A DNA stretch of 58,609 nucleotides from Gnetum montanum (taxonomy: Eukaryota > Streptophyta > Gnetopsida > Gnetales > Gnetaceae). Both the position numbers and the translations under genes were made by a program. Of this stretch, positions 1-10,963 are shown piece by piece. The notes under the pieces are model-generated. The model ran no database searches, had not been told where the DNA came from, and saw only the letters and a program-made list of their open reading frames with translations. The stretch's first letter is position 1. Each line of letters opens with the position of its first letter. The stretch is from contig MNCI01033529.1 of the NCBI GenBank assembly GCA_015680685.1, forward strand, positions 338,260 through 396,868. The letters run 5' to 3'.

Positions 1-1
1 A

Positions 2-554
2 GCTCTCATGCAAGCTCGGGCCAAGATGGAAACCCAGATGGAAACCCAGTTCTGTGAAAGGGAGCAGGAGAGAATAAGGCAACAAACCCTTCTGGCGGAT
101 GTAGCCCAGGCCCGTCTGGTGGACAAGATCTGTGCCCAAGTGAGGGACGAGCTACTGCAGGAGGAGACCGCCTGCAGAGTGTGAGGCGGCTAAAAGAGCC
201 CAGCACGAGCAAGAGCAGGAGGAGGAGGTACAGAGACAGCGTCAGCTAGATCAGGCACATGAACAAAGTGCGCGCCAATGGCTTAGGGCAGCTCGATGTC
301 CATACCTCATCCTAGGCATCAATTGTGATTGCACATGGGGGGAGCTCAGGTGCCACATCTGTCGAATCTCGACGCGTTTCCATCCAGATGGGGGGACATC
401 AGCGGAGGACTGGAATCGACAAGAGTCGGCCATGCAAGGAATCCAACATGCCATTGGTTTTGTGGACATGGAGCTCCATTGTAACACGCTGGACTTTTTT
501 CATACCCTGGAACGGCCACACTGCGCTTGTCATAGGCTACCAATGAGCCCGTAG
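2..554 (+). pseudogene. Poly(A)-family coiled-coil protein, copy 1 (C-terminal part)
   Basis: This is the 3' part of an ORF shared with 6559-7980 and 9925-10790. The first part (frame of position 2) is a charged helical stretch rich in Glu, Gln and Arg, likely a coiled coil, and ends at a TGA at 182-184. The homologous reading continues in the frame starting at 183 and ends at TAG 552-554, so one frameshift is present. The C-terminal about 100 residues form a conserved block: ARQWLR, then CPY, LGI, WGEL, CHIC, FH, a MQGIQ helix, NTLD and ERPHCA.HRLP. Conserved Cys and His pairs suggest metal binding, but I do not recognise the family. The window begins inside the gene. No function can be assigned; membership of a dispersed poly(A)-tailed repeat family is the firm statement. 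Confidence 0.6.
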
Positions 555-566
555 CAGATTTGCAAC

Positions 567-597
<31 letters not shown>

Positions 598-689
598 NAT
601 GGGCCAATGTTGTTGACCCACATTTTGTAATATCTTGTACTCTATTTTCAGTAATTTACTCTTGAACATTTCCTCAAAAAAAAAAAAAA
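555..689 (+). repeat. 3' UTR and poly(A) tail of poly(A)-family copy 1
   Basis: Downstream of the stop there is a run of about 30 C ending in an N at 598, probably an assembly or sequencing artefact. It is followed by a 3' UTR that matches the reverse complement of 6385-6450, including ACATTTCCTC, and by 14 A (676-689). The shared 3' end plus A-tail is what unites the three copies. Confidence 0.6.
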
Positions 690-706
690 TGTTCAGGTCG
701 CGTTCT

Positions 707-736
707 GTAATGATGCCCGTATGGGCAGGGCGTTAC
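707..736. repeat. Imperfect inverted repeat
   Basis: TGCCC-GTAT-GGGCA forms a 5-bp stem, and GTAA / TTAC flank it on the outside. It lies between the poly(A) tail of copy 1 and the decayed 3' end of the LINE. No role is evident. The remainder of 690-909 shows nothing recognisable. Confidence 0.3.
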
Positions 737-909
737 ACTCAATGAGCTAGAGGAATGCCTTGATTTTCTCTGGTAGTTTCCCCTGCCGAACTTGCTACTA
801 GTCGTGGACTGACGAGTACATCAATTTGATAAGTTGGCGTGGTGTCTTTTCTAGCCACCCCTACACCAGCATGCGTTGTGCATGCATGCAAAGTGTCCTC
901 TAGGGCCTA

Positions 910-3494
910 GAGTTGTGCGCCCCCATTTGCCACCTATCATATTTCCTTAACATGATGCAAATCCATTGCACAGTCCCTTCTCCCTGTTGGGTCAACTGTA
1001 ACAATAACTGCCGCTGTCCTATTGTCAACTTGTCTTCAAATTTGAAAACACCTAGGCCCCTTGCCTCTCGAGGGTGGGCAATCCTGTCCCATTTGACGAG
1101 ATGTAATTTACTCCCCCCTCTACCCTTTGACTAGACAAAAATTTCAGATGAGCCAATTGATATTCTGGATCATGGCCTGCAAGGGAGTAGCAACGGCTAC
1201 CACAAAATGCAGCATTGTCGCAAGCACCCTAGACGCCAACACCAACCTTCCTTTCCTAGTGAGAAAGCGGTTAGCCCAATGGCCCACCCGACCCTCAATT
1301 TTTTGCAGAACCACAGTCCAAGAAGTGCATCGCCCCCAGGCAAATAGTGGGACCCCAAGGTATGAATCCTAGGCCAAGGACTTCTCCCGATTAACCACTA
1401 GGTCAATCTCCCCCGCCATAGATCCAAGCACCTAATTAATTTTCTGTGCCTGGGGCATCCCAACTTGGTTGAGAAGCATCATGTCATCAACATAATGCTC
1501 CACAAGACACTCCACCCCTGTGACCTCCAGCCCTCGCACCCCTACAACCTTGGAATAGTATTTTAGCAAATCCATGACAATAATAAAGAGTAACGGTAAA
1601 AGGGGGTCGCCTTGCCTTAAATCCATTCTGGGAGAAAAGAAACCCTACAACTTACCCCCCACGTCAAAGGAGAAAGCGGCCAACTCCTGCATTTGGAAAT
1701 ACAGGTGCATGAATGATGGATCAAAACCTTTTTGCAACATAATGGTAGCAAGCACCTCCCAATTGACTATATCATAGGCCTTTGTAATGTCCAATTTTAG
1801 ACATAGTCTAGGGAATTTCAAGATTTGTAGGGAGTGTAGAATTTTCTGCATAAGGATCACTTGGTCCTGCAAGAACCGCCCTTGGACAAACCCCGCTTGG
1901 TGCCCACCGACAAGTTTTGGCATGATTGGGACCAGCTGATGAATGATCAACTTAGAGAAGATTCTTATCAACACATTACAGACCCCAATGGTAAAAAATG
2001 AGCAGGGGAAGAAGCGTCGGCCAGCTTGGGGATACAGACGATTCTAGAGCAATTAATCTCTCAACGCACCTGACGTTTGGTCAACATTAGGTTGAAAGCG
2101 TCAAGAACATTGGACCCCACAATATCAAAAACCTCCTTAAAGAAATTGACATTCCAGCCATTTGGCCTTGGCGCCTTATCCCCTAGCATGGAGCCAATGA
2201 CCTCTTTTAACTCCTGCAAGGTAAATGAACCCATCAACCGAGTGTTGTCCCCTTCATTCAACACCTGTGGGACCCACATAGAAATTACTGATGTAGGCTA
2301 CTTTACCCAAATTGTGCCCTTGTAGTCCGCCAGCATTCAGGCAACCATTTCAGGATCCACCACCTGGGATCTGTCCACCATCATAGTAAAGGGGTGTTGG
2401 CTCAACCCACGAGACTTAGCAGTTGCAAAGAAGAATTGCGTCTGCTTGTCACCCTCCCTGAGCCACCTGACCCGTGAGTGCTACCGCCAATAGGTTTCCT
2501 CTTCGAGGGTCAACACTTGCAGTTGCTCTAGAACCTTCACTTCCTCATCTTGCAAGTCCTCTCTTGACTCTTGCCGAGCTTGCATAGTGACCAGCCAAGA
2601 CTTGAGGTCCCTACAGCCCAACCAGAATGAAAATTTATCCTGCATAGCCCAAGATTGAATAGCCCACTTCAGGCGGAGGAGGCCATTACGAAAAAAGTTC
2701 TTGGGATCCCCCCCCACCCTATTGGTAACCTACCTAAATATCTTCAACCAAGAGGTGTAGCCACGACTTGAGCAGTCAGGAAACTTCAAATTGGAAAGGT
2801 CGAGGCAACCATTTCCACGGAGGCCCCAAGTAGCAAAGGATTGACTAGTGATTCGAAGCTAGCTGCTCCTTATCAGTAATCCACACATCCAGCCGTAGTA
2901 GAAGCTCTAAGCTAGTCCAAACCCGATCGATCCTAGAGAGGACCCGTTTGGTCCCCCTACGTTTGTTACTCCATGTAAATTGACAATTTTCGATCTCCAA
3001 GTCAACCAATGATTGTGACACCAAAAAGTGCTGAAATTTCTAGGCCCCCTTGGGGGGCTGGTGCAATCTATACCCAATTTTTCCTAGGGGTAAAGCTGCT
3101 GGTTGAAATCACCCACAATGAGCCAGGCCTGCTGATTCGGGATTAGCATAGGCACCCTCTCCAGCCCCAACAACCAAAGCTCCTAGACTTGGGCCCCATA
3201 AAAGTTCGTCAACCAAAGGCTTTGGGAAGGAACATAAATGGTAATACTCCATTGTGACGAATTGATCATCGAAACCTCAGGGCAAGCCAGGATGACCAAA
3301 CCCCCTGCATGCCCCCGATAGGACCTCAGGTGCAAATTCCAACCATCCCATTGCAGGTGGAATGTTTCTGAAGCTTGCAGCTTGGTTTCTTGCAAGCAAA
3401 CAATGTCACAATCCTCACTTCGCACAATCTCATGCAGGGTATTTCTTTTATAGGGCGTACCATGCCCCCTACAATTCTATGAGAGGATCTTCAT
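910..3494 (-). pseudogene. LINE ORF2: endonuclease-reverse transcriptase
   Basis: ORF2 begins at ATG 3492-3494 with the classic MKILS.NCRG start, where the expected Trp codon is TAG. The apurinic-type endonuclease follows (CLQETKL, near 3400). After a spacer with WLREGD at about 2465, the RT region shows the DKAP...GW block (about 2170), QAGFVQGR and LKLDITKAYD.VNW (1645-1974), LRQGDPL.PLLFI and a YVDD catalytic box (1432-1626). The C-terminal region with YLGVPL, LTRKGRLVLASRVL (about 1345-1140) and, after a frameshift, a GLGV block (about 1060) extends to a stop near 910. Several stops and at least two frameshifts break it. RNase H is not visible. Confidence 0.8.
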
Positions 3495-4755
3495 GCGTTA
3501 TCAACGAATCATTGGTAGTAGACCTCTATCAGGGTCTGATGTATACCCAAGTCGATACTCCTCATCTGTTTGTCCCATGACATAAGTTCGGATGGGCATT
3601 CGAGCCTACCCCCCTCTAGCGAAACCAGAAAACTGCCCAAGTCTTTCATAGGTGGAGTCAAAATCGACCGTCGTGGCTTAGAACTCCCCCAAACCACGTT
3701 AAGCTAATCGCTCAGCAGGGGGAGCTTGACCCCCAACTTAGTAGGCATGACAAAAGGCAGGGTAGCGGGAGACGGGTTGCGCATGCCCCCAGGCATCACC
3801 TGGGGCACATGAGGGCTGGTAGGCAGAGCCTATACCTACCCCTGCCGCCCCACCACAGCCTAGTCCCCACCCCAAGGACCCGCCATTGGGCCATGGATAG
3901 GAGCCTTGGCCTATCGTGCCCCCACACCCCAAAAGCTACAATTGACCTCACAGTGGCCATTTTTCTTGCATAGGGAACACCCCCTCTAGGCCGGTGGGAT
4001 AACCTCCACTAGTTGTTGTGTCTCAAGGTTCTCAAATTTTGCCCATAATCGTTCATTGCCCCCTGGCAACTCAAGCATGACCTCCTTGAGCAGGTCCTTT
4101 GGAGACAAGGCCCGCCAAACACAGAAACAAGCAAAGCCCATGTGCTCCATTGATAGCATAACCTTATCAAAGGAGACAAACTCCTTGAAGAAGTTAGCAA
4201 TCCTCTACAGAAATTCCAGATTCCACATTTCTCAGGGAATCCTAGAAATGTGCACCTAGACCGATGCATGTGAAAATAGGTCTGACTCCCATTGAGCCCC
4301 TAGCCGCCATTGTGCAAGCACCAACCCCCTGGCACCGTAAAACCACGGCCCTCCTCGGAGGACCGTATCCCGTTCTGCCAAGTTCTTAAAAGTGAACAAG
4401 AGCAAGTCATCTGACAGACTACGTACCTCCACTTCCCTAATCCCCCAGACCTCCATTGTCCACTTTTGGATAAGGTCCAGCTTAGGCCAGGGCCTAGAAG
4501 ACACAAATCGTCCAATTAGGCTACGCTCCATGGTCCTAACCCCCTCGTTCGGCAGTCCATTGACCTGCAGCCTCATCACGTCGTCCATGCGGGAGCACTC
4601 AATAACTCCGCCCCTGAAACCAGACCCACCAGCCACACCTGAACTCCCTGTCGAGTTGTTGTCAGCCCAGGGTCCCCTTCAATGCTGCCCCATGCAGTCT
4701 CCCCCATGCTAGCGCCGGCACCCGCACTGTCCCTAGTCTCAGCCCGGTCTCCCAT
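3495..4755 (-). pseudogene. LINE ORF1: DUF4283-type nucleic-acid-binding protein
   Basis: The start at 4755 gives MGDRAETRDSAG. After a frameshift near 4640 the DUF4283-like region runs to about 4256 (motifs ERSLIGRF, WTMEVWG, LLLFTFKN, RGGPWFYGARGLVLAQW). Further on is a CX2CX4HX4C zinc knuckle at 3938-3979 (CSLCKKNGHCEVNC), followed by a Gly/Pro-rich tail. In plant LINEs this protein binds element RNA as a chaperone in the ribonucleoprotein. Stops interrupt the region between 4255 and 3985, including one just before the knuckle, so no full product can be made. The DUF4283 plus knuckle arrangement and the position directly 5' of the endonuclease make the call secure. Confidence 0.75.
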
Positions 4756-5459
4756 TGATAGGAGTTTACTTGAAATGTTTATTTTTATTTTTCTTTGACA
4801 GTTGTTTCTCTGTTCAGACCATTTGGAATCATTTAGATGTATCTCATGTGATACTATTTTATTTTGACTATGTAAAGAAGAGGTACGCACTAAGCTAGAG
4901 TGGAAAAGTACATGCAATGGTTTTGTATTTACAAAAAAATCTCAAAACATGTAGTGGTGTCAAAGTCACACATCCTTGAGGAAAAATATGTTAATACCTG
5001 AAAATAGAAGTATCCTATCAGATTTAACATCCTTGCAGTTTGGTCCATAAACAATTTAATGCATTGTTTCATGGCAAGGATCAAGCATCTTTATGCATAC
5101 ATTCTTTCTTTATTTTGCATTAAAGATTGGAACAATCTTAAAGCTTTGTAAGAGAGACAGCAAAGTTATTCAGCTATCAGGCTAGTGTCAGATAAACAAG
5201 TTACAAATGACAAACCAACAATAATTACAGAAGAATCATATGGAGCATAGTGTATTGGGATGCTCTTGCAGAATTTTAGCCTTAACAATGTCTCAGATGT
5301 TATTGATCCTTAAAATCATTGATGGCAAGGTCCTCTTGCATAACGCAACTTATATGTCTCTGTTATTGCTAGTAATCAAATTAAAACGTTGCAGACCTTT
5401 GTTATAGATATCTGAATTTGCGCTTGTTCGTAAATTTGGTAGTTCGTAGAAGTTGTCAG
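4756..5459. other. Intergenic, no gene seen
   Basis: AT-rich DNA upstream of the LINE ORF1. I see no coding frame, repeat unit or RNA gene here. The short open frames have no coding character. Confidence 0.5.
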
Positions 5460-5715
5460 CTTCCAACTAAAACAAGGCTTCAAATCTTGTGCGAATGCCC
5501 ATGAAGTGTCATTTTTGGATGGCTCGTGGTTCTCTGAAGATAACTTCTTGCAACTTCTTCTAAAGGTTCATAATACTACTTCTATTAATCATGAATCTAT
5601 ATATATTTTACTATTTCTTTTGAAGTCATCTATTTTATCAAGATCACTTTGTATGCAGGAGTTTTTTCTAATGGTCAAGGAAGCCCAGCCAATAAATGGT
5701 GAATTACTTCTTCAG
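5460..5715 (+). pseudogene. Two exon-like segments of an unrecognised gene
   Basis: An open segment 5460-5565 follows a TTGTCAG acceptor and ends TCTAAAG before GT. A 93-bp intron-like gap (5566-5658, ending TTTGTATGCAG) leads to a second open segment, 5659-5715, which ends CTTCAG before GTAGGT. Both splice in phase 0, giving a continuous peptide of about 54 residues with protein-like composition (for example FLDGSWFSEDNFLQLLL and EAQPINGELLLQ). I do not recognise the protein. Stops lie upstream of the first segment. These may be exons of a host gene whose other pieces are at 21187-22389 on the same strand, or simply a fragment. Confidence in splicing is moderate, in identity nil. Confidence 0.35.
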
Positions 5716-6376
5716 GTAGGTACTCCTCCAATTTGTGTGTGTTGTCTGAGTCACTGGGATAACATTCCATGCTGTTAAAAATTCATAAAGTTGCTTCTGA
5801 TTTGACAATTCATTGAGATCTGCAATATCTCTGGTGGATAGCGAAATTGGGCATCCTGAGGAATTCAACTGCCCGAGTGTTTAAAACTAGCAATAGATGC
5901 TGTAAATTGAGTTTTGGAATTGGCTTATACTATTAGGAAATAAGGATGATAATTTCAAGTTTTCTATTTTATGTTTTCTTCCGCTGTTTTTTCTGATTCA
6001 TCCAAAATTATCCATTTTTCTCTTCTAATGAAGAAAAAATTTCCCATTATTGTAACGGAAAACTCTTCTTATAAAAAGACTAGAATTCATCCTTCTTGAT
6101 TCTTTTCCCCAATGGCTATGAATATTCTCAGTTTACCCAACCATCATCATCCTTTTCTTCTGCAGAAAGCTTTAGTGCTGAAACCGACTAAGTTGTGCAT
6201 CCTCCTATCTTCATCACTGGTTATCATGATAAGTGACTCGTTTTTCTGGGGCATGGTTTCTCATTTTTATTAGCTGGAACCTTTGCCTTAAACCATCTCA
6301 ATAAGTGTCCCAATTTATTCCCACATGAGGATTCAATGTTTGTGCAAAATATTGTATAAAATGATTTTGTCAGATA
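5716..6376. other. No gene seen
   Basis: AT-rich sequence following the exon-like pair, ending at the T-run that begins poly(A)-family copy 2. No coding, RNA or repeat feature was found. Confidence 0.5.
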
Positions 6377-7990
6377 TTTTTTTTGAGGAAATGTTCAGGA
6401 TTAAATTACTGAAAATAGAATACAAGATGTTACAAAATGTGGGTCAACGACCTTGGCCCAGGTGGGAGGTTTTTAAACCTCAATCCATTGTGCACAAACT
6501 GTGCACCAGCTGTTGACGTCAAAAAATGGGGGAGGGCACGTAGAAGACAGTAGTCCCGCTACGAGCTCATCGGTAGCCTATGATAGGCACAATGTGGACG
6601 CTCTAGAGCATGGAGAATGTCCAACGTGTTACGATGGAGCTTCGTGTCCACAAAGCTAGTGGCTTGTTGGAGTCCTTGCATGGTCGATTCACGTTGGTTT
6701 TGATCCTCTGTTGACGTCCCCCTATCTCGGTGGAAACGTGCTGAGGTCCAGCAGATGTGGCACTGGAGCTCCCCCCACGTGTAGTCATAGTTGATGCCCA
6801 GGATGATGTATGGACATTGTCCAGCTCTAAGCCATTGACGTGCACTTTGCTCGTGCACTCGGTCTACCTGGCATTGTCTCTGTGCCTCCTCCTCCTGCTC
6901 TCGCTCCTATTGAGCTTGTTCAGCTGCCTCGCGCTCTCTTCGGGCGGTTTTCTCTTGGAGTAGCTCTATCTCTCACTTGGGCCTAGATCTCGTCCACCAA
7001 ACGGGCCCAGGCTGCATCCGCCAGCAAGGCTTGCTGCCTAATTATCTCCTGCTCCCTTTCATGGAAATGGGTTTCCATTTCGGTCCGTGCTTGAGCGAGA
7101 GCTTCCTCCCACTTTGCTTCCCAGTCTCGATGCTCAATGTCATGTGCTGCGACTGCGGCCTCTTGTGCCGCTTGCTGTAGCGCCTCGTCCTTGCTTTCGT
7201 TGTGCCTTGACGTTTCAGGCGGCGACATCTTCGACGCCTCCATGGGGTTTGGGGCCCTCCATCCCTGATGGCTATGTCTTTTCCTAGTATACATGATCAC
7301 GGGCTGGGTCCATAGACTCTCCCGGCCGACCGGAAGGGACGGGTTAGATGGGGAGCCTCCCAGCAGGGGGGCACTCTGCAGCCCCGAAGGATGTTGCCCC
7401 CTGCTGTCCCCTACCATAAGGCCAGGATGAGCCCAGAGTGGTGGCCTTGCCTCTGCTGTTGCAGAGCTGCCGGAAAAAACCTAGGCAGGTTGACCCTAAC
7501 TTCCAATTTAAGGCATTTGAAGAAAGCGAAGTGGATGCCTTGGAGTTTTGACCCATTGCCAGACTGGACAAAAAATCTGTTCACAAGATCTGCCTCTCGA
7601 GCTTAGATCCGGGGCAGGGAGGATCTGGGAACTTGTCTGCTCTGCGTGTGTGGCATTAGCCCGTTGAAGAAAATTTTGGCATCTTGTAGCCCGCGTGTGG
7701 ATGGTAGAATGATTTCACCATTGGCTTGGGCCCCCAGACACTTAGCAATTGAGGACTCAATGATGATGACCTATGTACCCCTAAAGTAGGTTCGGTCCTC
7801 ATGCCAGTTAGTGAAAAAAGTGTCGTCAGAGAGGTCCGGGTCACCGACCAGCCGTTGTAGCACGTCGCTCCAGCCGCACTGCTCCACCATATGCCACAAC
7901 TTTTCATCTGTTTGGAACGTCGCACAGTCAGGCTCGTAGGTCGGCGTGACTCCCATTGCTGCCTCAATCTCTTGTGTCACAATACTAAAT
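6377..7990 (-). mobile_element. Poly(A)-family element, copy 2 (5'-truncated)
   Basis: The minus-strand element ends in an A-tail (8 T on the plus strand at 6377-6384) preceded by the same 3' UTR as copy 1. It carries the longest version of the family ORF. Similarity starts abruptly near 7990, consistent with 5' truncation during target-primed reverse transcription or with a processed-transcript origin. No convincing target duplication was found. Confidence 0.55.
6559..7980 (-). pseudogene. Poly(A)-family coiled-coil protein, copy 2
   Basis: Three regions are readable. The N-terminal region (7980 to about 7640) contains EKLWHMVEQCGW, FFTNWHEDRTYFRGT and, after a frame change, ESSIAKCLGAQANGE. 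The pattern RG.x(3-8).S..IA..LG resembles the 'putative plant transposon protein' domain found beside many plant retroelements. A low-complexity linker follows. Then comes a charged coiled coil (about 7230-6985; ALQQAAQEAAVAAHD, REQEIIRQQALLADA). The C-terminal block (6858-6559) matches copies 1 and 3: ARQWLRAGQCPY, WGELQCHIC, FH and LERPHCAYHRLP before the stop. At least three frameshifts or stops are present. Function unknown; the C-terminal Cys/His pattern may bind metal. Confidence 0.55.
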
Positions 7991-8340
7991 ACTTTCTTGT
8001 GTCACAATTTTTTTTTGGTGCTTCGACCTACTCTGACCTGTTTAAATATTTGGGTAACGTTTTTCTCTGCTGCTCATTGTTTGCCCAAAGTTATTGTCGA
8101 AAATAGATCCTTATTTGTGACCTCAAAGGCTCTAAGAATGAGGAGTTCCCTTTTAAGTCTATATGAAGCGGAGTTGGATAAAGTGTTGATCAGTTGAGTC
8201 CATATGAAGTCTCTTATTAGTCAATATTGAAGCGAAGTCTCTTGCAAGATTATGTAAACCAAGGATGTCTGTTTTGTAAGGGATTTGATGGGGCATGTTC
8301 TTGCTGAAATCTCTCACGTCCACCTATTCACATTGTTTTT
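7991..8340. other. No gene seen
   Basis: AT-rich. Contains two copies of CTTGTGTCACAAT about 25 bp apart at the border with copy 2. Nothing else is recognised. Confidence 0.4.
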
Positions 8341-9420
8341 CTCCCTCACCTCTTTCATGTTTAAAACTGCTACCCACTACTCTTTCATGTTTAAAACTGC
8401 TACCCACTTTCGTTTATAGTGTTACAAGATATTGTTCAAAGCTAAGAAAGAGTTTTCTTTTTTAATAGAAAAGGTTGGAAAAATTTATTATTGATTGAGA
8501 GGAACACCACAACAGACGGTTATGGGGAGGAACAAACTCTCCATAAACTTTATATAAAAACGGAAACCATAGAAGGTGATCATACCAACTAGGATGTTTC
8601 TCTCCCTCACCTCTTTCATGTTTAAACCTGCTAACCACTTTTGTTTATAGTGTTACAAGATATTGTTCGGGGCTAAGAAAGAGTTTTCTTTTCTAATAGA
8701 AAAGGTTGGAAAAATTTATTATTAATTGAAAGGACAAACCCCTATAAACTTTATATAAAAACGGAAACCATAGAGGGTGATCACGCCAACCAGGAAGCAG
8801 GGACGTCCAAGAACTAACCATTTCAAATGTATAGACCAGTCAGAATGGCGTCCTAGGTCATTGAAACCCAACAAATGAAAAGAGCACCCAACAAATGAAA
8901 AGAGCACCCATTGACAAAAAGAAAGAATTTGAAGGTATCCATAAAAAATATGGCCACAGTTTGCAAATACAATTAGGCGACAGTTCCTAAGTGGTCTACA
9001 ATATTCCTCTAAGCCTGTGTTTTGACCACATTAAGCACCTCGATGATCCATTGTAGCTCTGCTTCTCATTCATTCCTTTGCTCTAAACCTGCTTGAAAAA
9101 TTGGAACTAGAGAGGGATGATCAGGCTGAATAGGAGGTAGGGACCTCCAAGAACCAACAACTCCAAATCTGTAGGACAGTCAAAATGGCCCCCTAGGCCA
9201 TTGAAACTGAACAAAAGACAAGAACACCCTTTGATAAAAAGACAGAATTTGAAGCTATCCATTGAAGATATGACAACAGTCTGTAAACACAATTAAGCAA
9301 TAGTTCCCTATGTAGGGGTCCACAATATCCCTCTCAGCCTGCATTTTGACCAATTAAGCGCTTCATTAATCCGCTGTAGCTCTCTGCTTGTTGCTCATTC
9401 CTCTCCTCTAGTGCCAAGTG
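8341..9420. repeat. Diverged direct-repeat complex
   Basis: A unit beginning CTCCCTCACCTCTTTCATG occurs at 8341 and again at 8602. A second unit (about 340 bp, containing GGGAC.TCCAAGAAC) occurs at about 8779-9090 and about 9117-9420. Within them are a 30-bp tandem duplication (about 8352-8412) and a 20-bp perfect tandem duplication (ACCCAACAAATGAAAAGAGC, about 8867-8907). Frames are not conserved between copies, so it is treated as non-coding repeat DNA. Confidence 0.6.
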
Positions 9421-9910
9421 GTAGGCCTTGTTAGGATGCAAGTTCCTGGATTTGCCTTTGACCATAGCCCTAATACTCTTACTGCTAGAGCAGAAGTTCA
9501 AACTCAATATGCTGTTTTCAAACCAGAAACAGGTCATGGCCTCATGATTTTTCCTGAAGCGGGCCTTTATTTCTTTGGCTTCTTGATCTTCAGTGCATTT
9601 GTAGATGCCCTCTTACTGCCTCTTCCTCGTTGCAGCTTCTTTTCTCCTACAATGGAGCCTATAGCATTATAAATTCAATCTTGTGAGGACAGGATAATTA
9701 TATGTTGTGAACATCTTAGTCATTGGGCATTTTTCTCCTTGTGTATAGTGTGTCTAGGAGAACATACTAATTTCATAGATGTGCCTCCATTAAATATGCT
9801 GCAATTTTCTCATCACTAGTTAATGCTTAATCTTCTTGTTTATTTCTAAACTCCTATCACTTCATTTTTACTGAGTTTAAGCTCTTTCATTGAGCTACCC
9901 TCTTATTCTG
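9421..9910. other. No supported gene
   Basis: Weak open frames exist on both strands around 9334-9670 but none has a recognisable motif or splice context. The 3' part is plain AT-rich DNA. Confidence 0.4.
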
Positions 9911-10790
9911 TTTTTTTTTTTTTTGAGAGAGAGAATGTTCGGGTTTGTATTACTGTAAATTATGGTACACAAGTATACAAAAAAGGGACATCAGGGATGG
10001 CCCACTGGGAAGGGGAGGAGGTGGAAGCCTCGGTACCCCTCTTAACCGCAGATTTCAAAATGCGAAAGGCTCAGAGCTCAAANNNNNNNNNNNNNNNNNN
10101 NNNNNNNNNNNNNNNNNNNNNNNNNNNNNNNNNNNNNNNNNNNNNNNNNNNGGCAGGCACACTGAGGCCGTTCAAGCTCATGTAGCAAGTCCAGGGTGTT
10201 GCGGTGCTCTTCGGTGTCCATGAAGTTTGCCACTTGTTGGATGCCCTGCATAACAGCCTCTCTCCTGCTCCGGTCAGCCGATGAGTTCCCCGCATCCAGA
10301 TGGAATTTTGCTGACGTGCGTTTGATATGTCACCTGAGTTCCCCCCAGGAGCTCTCACAACTAATGCCCAAGAGGCTGTATGGGCAGCGCCCCCCCCTAA
10401 GCCATTGACGGGCACTGTGCTCGTGTGCCCGGTCAAGCTGCCTTTGTCGTTGCTCTTCTTCTTCCTGCATGCATTTCTGCTCTTCCCGGGCGGCCGCCTC
10501 TTGGGCTTGACGAGCCGCCTCCTCCTGGCGCAGCTCCTCTCTAACTTGGTCCCAGAGCTCATCAATGAGTTGGGCTCGAGAGGCCTCCATCATGAGCGCG
10601 TGTTGTCGGGTCAGCTCTTGTTCTCGTTCATGGAGCTGGGCTTCGTGTTCGGCACGAGACTTGGCCAGGGCCTCGGTCCACTTTGCCTCCCATTCCCGCC
10701 GTTCAGCCTCCCGTGCAGCAGTGGCCGCCGCCTGTTCGGCCTGTTGTAATTCTGCCGCCCAATTTGGGGGGGCGCTGGGGGGTCGGGTTC
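9911..10790 (-). mobile_element. Poly(A)-family element, copy 3, with assembly gap
   Basis: Fourteen T at 9911-9924 represent the A-tail of a minus-strand copy. From about 10790 down to 10150 the ORF reads as a strongly charged helix (RQEEAARQAQEAAAREEQK and neighbours) followed by the C-terminal block ARQWLRGGRCPY, WGELR, NTLDLLHELERP. The end of the block is lost in the N gap. Compared with copies 1 and 2 the CHIC motif is changed, and frames shift at about 10330. Sequence between 9925 and 10082 is the 3' UTR, diverged from the other copies. Confidence 0.55.
10083..10151. other. Assembly gap (N run)
   Basis: 69 N inside copy 3 of the poly(A) family. The stop codon and last residues of that ORF cannot be read. 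Confidence 0.99.
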
Positions 10791-10963
10791 TGAAAACTAT
10801 TTATATTTGGTTTAACATTTTTTAAAAATTTAATGGTAGTTGGTATTTAAAAAGTTAAAAAACGATGTGATATATAGTATGGACTTTAACTGGCTCCAGT
10901 CTTTGAAACTAGCAATTTATTGATGTTTTATTGCTATTTTTAGATTAGATGCTTGGGTAATAG

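Larger units (their letters stand above)
910..4755 (-). mobile_element. Decayed LINE (L1-type non-LTR retrotransposon)
   Basis: Reading on the minus strand gives the full plant L1 order: ORF1 with a DUF4283-like region and a zinc knuckle, then an endonuclease, reverse transcriptase and the conserved RT C-terminal region. Many in-frame stops and frameshifts make it inactive. The 5' limit is set at the ORF1 ATG (4753-4755). The 3' limit is where protein similarity is lost, near 910. I could not find its own poly(A) tail or target duplication, so the true ends are uncertain. Confidence 0.85.

Noticed and set aside
8722-9292. Two similar minus-strand frames in the repeat complex
   Set aside because: Similarity reflects a DNA-level duplication; the second copy has lost the frame of the first in places.
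9334-9672. Overlapping open frames on both strands
   Set aside because: No motif or splice context; adjacent to diverged repeats whose frames are not conserved.
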